The notes under the pieces are model-generated. The model worked only from the letters and a program-made list of their open reading frames with translations, did not search any database and had not been told where the DNA came from. 5,793 nucleotides of DNA, from contig JAFCZU010000218.1 in assembly GCA_019314185.1 (NCBI GenBank), positions 1-5,793 of the forward strand. Reading direction: 5' to 3'. Shown one piece after another: positions 1 to 5,585 of the stretch (position 1 is the stretch's first letter; each line of letters begins with the position of its first letter). The DNA is from Deltaproteobacteria bacterium. GTDB taxonomy: Bacteria; Desulfobacterota; Desulfobacteria; Desulfobacterales; ETH-SRB1. The position numbers and the translations under genes are program-made.

Positions 1-233
1 AAACCAGCGCCTGTCGGGTCATACCCCGCCATCCTGATTTCCCTGGTCATCATATCCATGGCAGCTCTTGCTGTCTGTACCATTTCGACCATCTGTTCCT
101 GTACATCATAGATTTTGCGCTGCATAAGGAAAGTACTCGATAGTGCTGTCAGGATAATCAGGCCGATTGTCATGGAAATCAGCAGTTCCACCAGGGTAAA
201 ACCACTCTCTCTATTTTTAGATAAATAATACAA
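1..233 (-). CDS. PilW-like type IV minor pilin, N-terminal part (runs off left edge)
   Basis: This is the first 77 residues of a prepilin-type protein; the rest lies beyond base 1. The reading frame begins at a TTG (233-231) placed 8 bases after GGAG (245-242), which itself lies in the last codons of the preceding pilin gene. The gap between the two genes is 5 bases, so translation is probably coupled. The leader is MYYLSKNRESG, followed by FTLVELLIS, a canonical PilD cleavage/methylation site with Glu at mature position 5, then a hydrophobic helix (MTIGLIILTALSSTFLM). Downstream, residues about 52-75 contain ARAAMDMMTREIRMAGYDPTG, a stretch I associate with PilW-type minor pilins of Desulfobacterota. 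Position third in a FimT-PilV-PilW order supports the call. It would sit in the inner membrane before pilus assembly. The alternative is another large pseudopilin (PilX or GspJ type); the missing C-terminus prevents certainty. Left without a symbol for that reason. Confidence 0.
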   Translation of the reverse strand, partial: MYYLSKNRESGFTLVELLISMTIGLIILTALSSTFLMQRKIYDVQEQMVEMVQTARAAMDMMTREIRMAGYDPTGAG

Positions 234-238
234 TAGGC

Positions 239-613
239 TTACTCCGCAAGGATCGTATTTAAAACAACCGAATGATTGTCAGAATCCCAATATACAGTAA
301 CGGTTATCTTCTTCATGCCTGACGCAGGACTGTCAGAAGCTACATCTGCAACCCTTTTGTATAAAGAATAATCCGACATAGTATTATAGTCTTCTGTCCC
401 ATCAGAGGCATTGTCGTACCCAACCCCTCTGATCTCTTCCATCTTATCCTGCGCCAGAACCGTGGCAACGCTAATCCTGTTGCTCAGCTTATTGCTGTTA
501 ACTATCCCTGTTATCAAAGCTGCCATTCCAAGCAGTCCTACTGACAGAATAACCATGGCTGCCAGAACTTCTATCAAGGTAAAGCCGGTATTATTATCGC
601 TTAATTTGCGCAT
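239..613 (-). CDS. pilV: PilV-like type IV minor pilin (prepilin-type)
   Basis: A 124-residue prepilin with the short basic leader MRKLSDNNTG cut before FTLIEVLAA. Mature Glu5 is residue 15, and a hydrophobic helix follows (roughly residues 15-37, VLAAMVILSVGLLGMAALI). The variant IEVLAAMVILSVGLLGMAAL is the usual signature of PilV-type pseudopilins. A later segment, VATVLAQDKMEEIRG, and a C-terminal strand (ITVTVYWDSDNHSV) also fit small PilV proteins. The protein would be an inner-membrane minor pilin that primes or decorates a type IV pilus. It is 27 bases downstream of the FimT-like gene and 5 bases upstream of the PilW-like gene, so all three look like one operon. The ATG is preceded by AAGGA but with a rather long spacer (about 13 bases). 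The start is still favoured because the leader length is normal. GspI is the type II secretion counterpart; the neighbours make a pilus role likelier, though not proven. Confidence 0.85.
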   Translation of the reverse strand: MRKLSDNNTGFTLIEVLAAMVILSVGLLGMAALITGIVNSNKLSNRISVATVLAQDKMEEIRGVGYDNASDGTEDYNTMSDYSLYKRVADVASDSPASGMKKITVTVYWDSDNHSVVLNTILAE

Positions 614-640
614 TAAAGAAATTTTTTCCTTTTGAGAGAC

Positions 641-1060
641 TTATTCTATCTTAACACGGCCAGTAAGATGAACCTTCACATCCTTTGTTGATCCAGCCAC
701 ATTAGTTAGAGTTATAGTTGCTCCCCAAGCTGTTCCCCTGGAATAAAAGCTAATATCAGTAAAACTGCCGATAGTTACGTCATGATAATTTGACCATATA
801 TTCACGGTTTTTTCTTCACCACCAGCAGTAGATATTTTATACTCATGATCGCTAACCCTTGCTACCGTAACCGTCGTGTTCTCTTTAACAGCTTTCATCC
901 TCGCCGCCATCAAATCACCCATTACCTGCCTGGCTGCTCCATTCAACCGATGTTTTGGCATATAAGACAGAAAGCTTGGAACTGCAATGCCCGCAAGAAC
1001 AGACATAATAGCAATGATAACAATCAGTTCAATGAGTGTAAATCCATAACCTTTACGCAC
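641..1060 (-). CDS. fimT: FimT/GspH-family pseudopilin
   Basis: A 139-residue pseudopilin. It starts at GTG (1060-1058), preceded by AAGGAG with an 8-base spacer, which is close to ideal and fixes the start. The leader MRKGYG is followed by FTLIELIVIIAIMSVLAGIA; Gly6/Phe7 is the predicted cleavage point and Glu11 is mature Glu5. After the membrane helix comes AVPSFLSYMPKHRLNGAAR and then GDLMAARMKAVKEN, the helix typical of the GspH/FimT family (small residue, Ala, Arg, Ala and Lys pattern before a beta-rich globular domain). The C-terminus, VHLTGRVKIE, matches the family habit of ending near a TGRV/I strand. It is the first gene of a FimT-PilV-PilW set and probably acts as a minor pilin in the inner membrane and in the assembling pilus. 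Type II secretion GspH has the same fold, so membership of a pilus system rests on the neighbours. The gene symbol is a best match, not proof of orthology. Confidence 0.85.
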   Translation of the reverse strand: MRKGYGFTLIELIVIIAIMSVLAGIAVPSFLSYMPKHRLNGAARQVMGDLMAARMKAVKENTTVTVARVSDHEYKISTAGGEEKTVNIWSNYHDVTIGSFTDISFYSRGTAWGATITLTNVAGSTKDVKVHLTGRVKIE

Positions 1061-1241
1061 GATTAAAACTCCTTATTATTTTCTATACAAATATTATGCC
1101 GTGTTTACCTGGCATGGTATTGATGAATTAGCAAAAAGTCGAATTCATTAAGTGTTAGGCACTAAGAGCTTGATAAAACATATAATTACTTTAACCCGCA
1201 ACATGATAAAATCAACTTTTCACGAAACTATCTATATTAAA

Positions 1242-1268
1242 CTTATAATATAATAAATAATTTCACAA
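1242..1268 (-). promoter_or_regulatory. weak candidate sigma-70-like promoter for the pilin cluster
   Basis: On the minus strand TATAAG (1247-1242) differs from the -10 consensus at one base. Upstream are TTGTGA (1268-1263, spacing 15) or TTGTTG (1271-1266, spacing 18), both poor -35 matches. The site would give a leader of roughly 170 bases before the FimT-like gene. The region is so AT-rich that chance matches are expected, so this is only a candidate. Confidence 0.2.
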
Positions 1269-1275
1269 CAATTGT

Positions 1276-1314
1276 TAAATTATTTTATAGTGATATTAAA
1301 TAATTTTATAGCGA
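1276..1314. repeat. 18-base AT-rich direct repeat, two copies at 21-base period
   Basis: Copy 1 (1276-1293, TAAATTATTTTATAGTGA) and copy 2 (1297-1314, TAAATAATTTTATAGCGA) differ at two positions. The 21-base period is two helical turns, so both copies face the same side of the DNA. This is compatible with a protein-binding site or an UP-like element, but AT-rich drift could also produce it. Confidence 0.5.
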
Positions 1315-1322
1315 AAAACAAT

Positions 1323-1391
1323 CACGAAAACACGAAATGAGGAAAGCACGAAAAAAATATCAAGATTTTCGTGTCTGCGTGCGAACACGCA
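1323..1391. repeat. octamer CACGAAAA mini-array with inverted arm and tetraloop hairpin
   Basis: On the plus strand there are four consecutive 8-base steps: CACGAAAA (1323-1330), CACGAAAT (1331-1338), a degenerate GAGGAAAG (1339-1346) and CACGAAAA (1347-1354). After an 11-base spacer comes the exact reverse complement TTTTCGTG (1366-1373) and a related TCTGCGTG (1374-1381). The last one opens a second hairpin, TGCGTG-CGAA-CACGCA (1376-1391), which reads as a 6-base stem with a UUCG loop in minus-strand RNA. Transcribed from purQ, the RNA would meet the UUCG hairpin first and then the CACGAAAA/TTTTCGTG stem. The run of seven T lies about 20 bases after the first hairpin, so a classical terminator is not evident. 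The array could still mark or stabilise the 3' end of the purLQ message. No known repeat family is assigned. Confidence 0.6.
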
Positions 1392-1448
1392 CAGGCGGAG
1401 ACTGGAAACGAGTGGAAAGATGAAGAAAACCGCAAAACAATTAACCTC

Positions 1449-1462
1449 TGAACCGTGAACCG
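1449..1462. repeat. heptamer doublet TGAACCG x2 beside the purQ stop
   Basis: Two perfect tandem heptamers, TGAACCG (1449-1455 and 1456-1462), end four bases from the purQ stop codon. By itself this is short enough to be chance. It is recorded because the other gap in the window also carries tandem heptamers that contain GAAC. Confidence 0.4.
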
Positions 1463-1465
1463 TTA

Positions 1466-2305
1466 CTACATATTTTTTCCGGCAATAAAATCAACGCCGT
1501 TTTTAAATACACGTATTCCCGTTGTCAGGTTTGAATCCGGTTTTTTACCCTGGCGCTTCATTATTTCTCTGCGGCGCGTCCAGTCCGGATGGTTGGTTGG
1601 ATGATTAAAGGCTTCAGGATGGGGCATAAGGCCGAAAATACGGCCTGTAGGATCGCATATTCCAGCAATATCATATACCGAACCGTTTGGGTTAAATGGA
1701 AATTTGCCCTCTGCGGGACTTCCGTCCGGCAGAGCATACTGGATAACGACCTGGTTGTTTTTTATCAGGCGCTGAATTGTGGTATGATCTGAATAAAATT
1801 TTCCTTCACCATGCCTTATGGGCAGCTCAATTTTCTCAAATCCTCTGGTAAATACACATGGAGATGACTGGTTAACCTTCAGCAGCGCCCAATCATCCCT
1901 GAAATTACCGCAATCATTAAAAGTAAGCGCCACAGACCGGGCCATGCCGGTTTTATCGAATTCTTCACCGTCAAAACCAGGTAAAAGCCCCAGGTTTACA
2001 ATGGTCTGAAAACCGTTACAGATCCCGATAACAAGATTCCCCTTACTTACAAACTCAAGAATTTTATCACCAAGATTTGTCTTCATTCGGACAGCCTGAA
2101 TCACACCGGCGCCATGATCATCACCCCAGCTAAATCCGCCAACAAACGCCAGGATCTGAAAATCCATGAGATCTACAGTTCCATGGATCAGTGAATTTAT
2201 ATGAACCCTGTCAGCCGTTGCGCCGGCCAGCTCAAAGGCATAGGCGGTCTCATGGTCACAGTTCAGGCCATATCCGGACAGAACAAGCGCTTTTACATTA
2301 CTCAT
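1466..2305 (-). CDS. purQ: phosphoribosylformylglycinamidine synthase subunit PurQ (glutaminase)
   Basis: A 279-residue class I glutamine amidotransferase. It hydrolyses glutamine and supplies ammonia to PurL for FGAR to FGAM conversion, step 4 of de novo purine synthesis, in the cytosol. Visible motifs are the N-terminal strand and loop ALVLSGYGLNCDHE (residues 6-19), FVGGFSWGDDHGAG (54-67, the family GGFSxGD loop), the nucleophile elbow GICNGFQ with Cys96, PIRHGEGKF (162-170), NPNGSVYDIAGICDPTGR (205-222) and the catalytic His229/Glu231 in MPHPE. The triad is therefore complete. At 279 residues it is longer than the roughly 225-residue PurQ of the PurS/PurL/PurQ type and closer to the glutaminase domain at the end of single-chain PurL; the extra C-terminus includes TRRREIMKRQGKKP. 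Its ATG overlaps the purL stop by four bases (ATGA), and GGTGA lies 6 bases upstream, which fixes the start and implies coupled translation. TGAACCG repeats follow the stop. Confidence 0.96.
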   Translation of the reverse strand: MSNVKALVLSGYGLNCDHETAYAFELAGATADRVHINSLIHGTVDLMDFQILAFVGGFSWGDDHGAGVIQAVRMKTNLGDKILEFVSKGNLVIGICNGFQTIVNLGLLPGFDGEEFDKTGMARSVALTFNDCGNFRDDWALLKVNQSSPCVFTRGFEKIELPIRHGEGKFYSDHTTIQRLIKNNQVVIQYALPDGSPAEGKFPFNPNGSVYDIAGICDPTGRIFGLMPHPEAFNHPTNHPDWTRRREIMKRQGKKPDSNLTTGIRVFKNGVDFIAGKNM

Positions 2306-2316
2306 ATCAATTCACC
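2302..2316 (-). promoter_or_regulatory. purL-purQ ATGA overlap with internal ribosome binding site
   Basis: The purQ ATG (2305-2303) and the purL TGA (2304-2302) share bases. GGTGA (2316-2312), which pairs with the 16S rRNA tail, is 6 bases upstream inside the last purL codons. This supports termination-reinitiation and matched amounts of the two subunits. Confidence 0.8.
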
Positions 2317-5313
2317 AAATGGTTTTTTCCACGCATCTTTGAGATCACAAACAGGTATTGAAATAATTGTTTTGCTATCTCCCCCATTTGCGCTTGAAGT
2401 AACAACAAAATTATCGGTTTCTCCGTTGACAAGCCCTATGCATGAACAGGGAAGATCCTTGAAAATATCCTCAAACTTATCCCTGTTGGCAGGATCAACA
2501 GTAACTATGAACCGACCGGCTGATTCTGAAAATAAAAGGGTATCATTGCGATCAACCCCTTCTGCCGGCGCCAGAGACAGGTCAACCTTCATGCCAAGAT
2601 TACCACCCATGGCAACCATTGCCAGATGTACTCCCAGACCGCCGCGATATATGCCGTGCGCAGAAGCAGCCAGCTCTTTTTTAATGGCGAGTCCAAGAGC
2701 TTTGTAAAGAAGAATAAATTGATCAGGCATAACCTCAGGAACATTCAGCCCTGTATACCCAAAATGCTCGTAGTATTCGGATGCTCCAAGCTCGTTTTTT
2801 GTCGTGCCGATGATATAAATCAGATCACCCGGTATCTTGCTGTCCATTGTAACGCATTTGTTTATATCATCGATTACAGATGTTGTAGAAAACTGGATGG
2901 TTTCAATAGCGGAAATCTTGTGTGTTTCACCGTACCGGCCTGCAAGATACCCATCAACATACATGCTGTCTTTACCGGAAAGAAGTGGAATTTCATACGC
3001 AAGACAGATGTCCTTGAGCGCCCGGCAAGAGCGCACGAGTTGCGCTGCCTTGAATCTCCCGTCAGGATTATCCTTTAGATGGTATTGGATGTCCGGCCAG
3101 CAAAAGTTATCCACGCCACCGATCTGTTTGAAATCGGCTCCAACAGCAATCAGCCTGCGAACCGCTTCATCAATCGTGCAACTGGTCATATGATAGGCAT
3201 CTATTACTGAATACATCGGTATTAACGCCTGGGCAAAAGCAAGCCCCTTGTTTGAATCAAGCACAGGCCTTATAACGGAAGCGTCACTGTTAACATCGCG
3301 GCCTGCGCCGACAAGAGGTTTAATAACGCTTGTTCCCTGCACTTCATGGTCATATTGCCTGATTATCCATTCCCTGGAACATATATTGGGACTTGATAAA
3401 ATGTCGATCAGCAGCCCTTCATAATCATCCGGCTCCCTGACAACAGGTTCAAACAGCCCCCGCCTGTCAGGAGACTGCCAGTGCGCATCAAACTCCCACT
3501 GGGGAAAACCTGAAGCCAGTAGATCAAGATCAATATAGGCACAGGTTTTACCATTATATGTGATATGAAGTTTGCCGGAATCCGTGTATTTACCAATAAC
3601 CGTGCTTTCAACAGCATGCTTTTTCGAAAGTTCAAGAAAACGCTCAAGATCTTCCGGTCTTATGGCCAGGGTCATACGCTCCTGGGATTCCGAAATCCAT
3701 ATCTCCCACTGATCAAGACCTTCATATTTTAACGGAACCTTTTCAAGTTGAATCTCGCACCCGTTGGAAAACAGCGCTGATTCACCAACAGATGATGAAA
3801 GCCCACCTCCGCCGTTATCTGTAATAAATTTGATAAGCCCAAGATCGCGGACCTCAAGTATAAAATCGTGCATCTTTTTCTGCGTATATGGATCGCCTAT
3901 CTGTACATGACCAGCGGGAGTGTCTTCAGAAAAAACTTCGGATGCTGCGGTAACGCCATGAATACCGTCTTTGCCGACCCTTCCGCCGCACATAATAACC
4001 AGATCCCCAGGCGATGTCCTTTTTAGTTCCGATGGCTCCCCATCAACAAGGGCGGGCATAATGCCGACAGCCGTTACAAAAACAAGAGCCTTTCCCATAT
4101 ACCCTGGGTGAAAAAGAACCTGGCCAAAGGTTGTGGGAATTCCGCTTTTGTTACCGCCGTCACGCACCCCTTCAATAACTCCGTCTAAAAGACGTTTTGG
4201 ATGAAGCCGCGGGGTAAGATCGCCGTTATAATCCCTCTGCCCCACGCAATAACCATAGCCCCCCATAATCAGCTTTGCACCCTTGCCGGTACCCAGAGGA
4301 TCACGATAAACCCCGACAATCCCTGTGATGGCTCCGCCGTATGCTTCCATGTTTGATGGCGAGTTGTGTGTTTCGCCGGTAATAACATAGTAGTGGTCTT
4401 CATCAAAACGTCCAGCGCCGGCATTATCCCATAATACGGATATTACCCAGGATTTTTTTCCTTTTAAAAATAAAGTCGGGTCTTTAATGCATGTTTGAAA
4501 AAGGCTGTCAATTTCCTCTCTGCGGCCTGTTGCAAGGTCAACATAATGAAACAGTCCCTGAAATGTATTGTGGTTGCAATGATCGCTTCTGGCCTGAGAT
4601 ATATACTCTACTTCAATATCCGTAGGGTCTGAAAGACCGAATAGAGCCCGCTCAGCCCGCACCTTCTCGCTTAAGAAATATGTCCTTATGGTTGGAATAT
4701 CGTTTGGATTCAGCGCAAGGTTCCGCTTATCGCTGATCTTTTTCAGAGTTTCGTCGCTGTCTATCGAAATTGACGTGACACAGGGAGTATGATTGAGAAC
4801 AACTTTTGGAATGATAAAACCTGTTCCAATTGCAGTATCCCAATCCTCTTTTGAAAATATTTTCCATCGCTGAATAATGTCATTGGCAAGAAGTTCACAG
4901 GCAACCTTATTTACATCTTTGGCTGTCAGGCCTTTCCCTTTCAGACAATACCGTTTTGACGTATAGACAGCTTCATTTTGTTTGAATTTTATTCCAAGTG
5001 TATCTTCAATAGCTTCAACAGCGGTGCTGCCGGGATTATCCTTTACGCCGGGCCTGTAGCCGACCCAGATAATCCAGTCAAAATCAACAGAAAGCGGTTT
5101 ATAAGAGGAAATTTGCGTTACGGGGTTTGTAAAGATTTCTGTTTGAATTGCATTTAACTGGTCATCCGTAAGGTCTGCATCAATTGTAAGCACATTGATT
5201 GTACGAACCCGGTTAATTTCAATGCCAAAATAATGTCTCGCCTTCCGGCGGATACCTTCGCCTTCGGCATCAAGCAAATCTGGCTTTAATGTGTTTTCCA
5301 ATCGATATGGCAT
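2302..5313 (-). CDS. purL: phosphoribosylformylglycinamidine synthase subunit PurL with PurS-like N-terminus
   Basis: A 1003-residue FGAM synthetase subunit that makes FGAM from FGAR, ATP and ammonia delivered by PurQ. Residues about 1-155 are two tandem PurS-like modules, each opening with a strand and a Pro-(Asp/Gly) turn (TLKPDLLDAEGEGI at 8-21, GYRPGVKDNPGSTAV at 85-99). A linker with TYFLSEK and LSDPTDIEVE precedes RSDHCNHNTF (242-251), the SEHCRHK equivalent, with catalytic His245. ATP/substrate motifs are GETHNSP (313-319), GAITGIVGVYRD (327-338), GGRVGKDGIHG (443-453), GDPYTQKK (473-480), DNGGGGLSSS (499-508) and SESQERM (541-547). The second half has RQYDHEVQG (652-660) and GKDSMY (780-785). 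Its length plus PurQ (1003 + 279) roughly equals single-chain PurL (about 1295), so it resembles a large PurL split before the glutaminase. Ligands of the auxiliary nucleotide site look substituted (Ala696, Arg720, Gly887). The start fits the first PurS-like strand, but no Shine-Dalgarno sequence is visible upstream. purQ follows with an ATGA overlap. Confidence 0.96.
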   Translation of the reverse strand: MPYRLENTLKPDLLDAEGEGIRRKARHYFGIEINRVRTINVLTIDADLTDDQLNAIQTEIFTNPVTQISSYKPLSVDFDWIIWVGYRPGVKDNPGSTAVEAIEDTLGIKFKQNEAVYTSKRYCLKGKGLTAKDVNKVACELLANDIIQRWKIFSKEDWDTAIGTGFIIPKVVLNHTPCVTSISIDSDETLKKISDKRNLALNPNDIPTIRTYFLSEKVRAERALFGLSDPTDIEVEYISQARSDHCNHNTFQGLFHYVDLATGRREEIDSLFQTCIKDPTLFLKGKKSWVISVLWDNAGAGRFDEDHYYVITGETHNSPSNMEAYGGAITGIVGVYRDPLGTGKGAKLIMGGYGYCVGQRDYNGDLTPRLHPKRLLDGVIEGVRDGGNKSGIPTTFGQVLFHPGYMGKALVFVTAVGIMPALVDGEPSELKRTSPGDLVIMCGGRVGKDGIHGVTAASEVFSEDTPAGHVQIGDPYTQKKMHDFILEVRDLGLIKFITDNGGGGLSSSVGESALFSNGCEIQLEKVPLKYEGLDQWEIWISESQERMTLAIRPEDLERFLELSKKHAVESTVIGKYTDSGKLHITYNGKTCAYIDLDLLASGFPQWEFDAHWQSPDRRGLFEPVVREPDDYEGLLIDILSSPNICSREWIIRQYDHEVQGTSVIKPLVGAGRDVNSDASVIRPVLDSNKGLAFAQALIPMYSVIDAYHMTSCTIDEAVRRLIAVGADFKQIGGVDNFCWPDIQYHLKDNPDGRFKAAQLVRSCRALKDICLAYEIPLLSGKDSMYVDGYLAGRYGETHKISAIETIQFSTTSVIDDINKCVTMDSKIPGDLIYIIGTTKNELGASEYYEHFGYTGLNVPEVMPDQFILLYKALGLAIKKELAASAHGIYRGGLGVHLAMVAMGGNLGMKVDLSLAPAEGVDRNDTLLFSESAGRFIVTVDPANRDKFEDIFKDLPCSCIGLVNGETDNFVVTSSANGGDSKTIISIPVCDLKDAWKKPFGELI

Positions 5314-5367
5314 AATAAATTCGGTTTTGCGGCTTACAATTTGTTATTCAGGGATCTAAAAAGCTAT

Positions 5368-5507
5368 GAACATCGAACATCGAACGTCCAACGTCGAATT
5401 TTGAATAAGGTACTCTGCCGATTTATAAACTGGCAGAGCAACCCGCCGTGCTCACGCCCGTCGCGGCAGGAGCGATTTCATCATTCGATGTTCGATGTTG
5501 GACGTTC
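5368..5507. repeat. palindromic element with tandem heptamer arms (GAACATC type)
   Basis: The left arm is four tandem heptamers, GAACATC, GAACATC, GAACGTC and CAACGTC (5368-5395), plus GAA. The right arm, read on the minus strand, is GAACGTC, CAACATC, GAACATC (5507-5487) plus GAA. Aligned without gaps, ATGAAC onward, the arms agree at 22 of 26 positions. The 85-base centre is structured: CTCTGCC (5413-5419) pairs with GGCAGAG (5432-5438), and GCCGTG (5445-5450) can pair with CGCGGC (5462-5467, one G-T). The centre is much more GC-rich than the flanks. The overall form is a roughly 140-base cruciform or stem-loop with two inner hairpins. It resembles heptameric short tandem repeats or a REP/MITE-like element, but no family is identified and there are no clear target-site duplications. 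Confidence 0.7.
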
Positions 5508-5540
5508 ATCTTTTAATATTCTGTACTATTTGAAATCATT

Positions 5541-5585
5541 GCCCCGCACTGTTTTGTATGGACTACCACTCGGGGCATAGCCCGA
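5541..5585. other. GC-rich competing hairpins downstream of rseP
   Basis: GCCCCG (5541-5546) is the exact complement of CGGGGC (5571-5576). The latter can instead fold on itself with the following bases (TCGGG 5570-5574 with CCCGA 5581-5585, plus C5576-G5580, one bulged G). The two structures are mutually exclusive. The tight hairpin begins 17 bases after the rseP stop, where a terminator would be expected. However, no T-run follows on the minus strand, so intrinsic termination is doubtful. Confidence 0.3.

Larger units (their letters stand above)
1061..1465. other. 405-base AT-rich intergenic region between purQ and the pilin operon
   Basis: I see no protein gene here on either strand. The half next to the pilin genes (about 1061-1320) is very AT-rich and contains a 10-base perfect palindrome AACAATTGTT (1267-1276), an 18-base direct repeat with a 21-base period (1276-1293 and 1297-1314) and weak promoter-like hexamers. 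The half next to purQ (1323-1462) holds short-period repeats and a hairpin, listed separately. A small imperfect palindrome, AGTGTTAGGCACT, lies near 1150. The region separates two unrelated functional units, so it most likely contains the end of the purLQ transcript and the promoter of the pilin cluster. Confidence 0.6.

Noticed and set aside
1108..1128. TGGCATGGTATTG as a possible sigma-54 promoter
   Set aside because: The spacing between the GG and TG elements is one base short, the GC element is missing and it points away from the pilin genes.
1323..1354. CRISPR-like direct repeats (CACGAAAA units)
   Set aside because: Units are 8 bases with no spacers of 25-40 bases and no cas genes, so not a CRISPR array.
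1347..1391. Classical rho-independent terminator for purQ
   Set aside because: Stable hairpins are present, but the T-run is not directly after the GC stem and lies inside the next stem, so it was kept only as a repeat with possible 3'-end role.
1420..1458. Tiny plus-strand ORF of 12 codons (MKKTAKQLTSEP)
   Set aside because: Far too short to support, no proper ribosome site spacing, and its end lies in the TGAACCG doublet.
2201..3193. Plus-strand open frames opposite purL and purQ (for example 2201-2707, 2626-3078, 2837-3193)
   Set aside because: They lie antisense to strongly supported purL/purQ coding sequence, resemble no family I know and have low-complexity or Ser/Arg/Pro-rich content typical of shadow frames.
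3408..3647. 79-codon minus-strand open frame inside purL in another frame
   Set aside because: It overlaps the FGAM synthetase domain out of frame and shows no recognisable domain.
5368..5507. Insertion sequence with terminal inverted repeats
   Set aside because: No transposase can be encoded in 140 bases and no flanking target duplication is evident; only a non-autonomous foldback element remains possible.
5341..5580. 79-codon plus-strand open frame across the rseP-purL gap
   Set aside because: It simply translates the heptamer palindrome; no ribosome site or protein-like features, and the product is repeat-derived.
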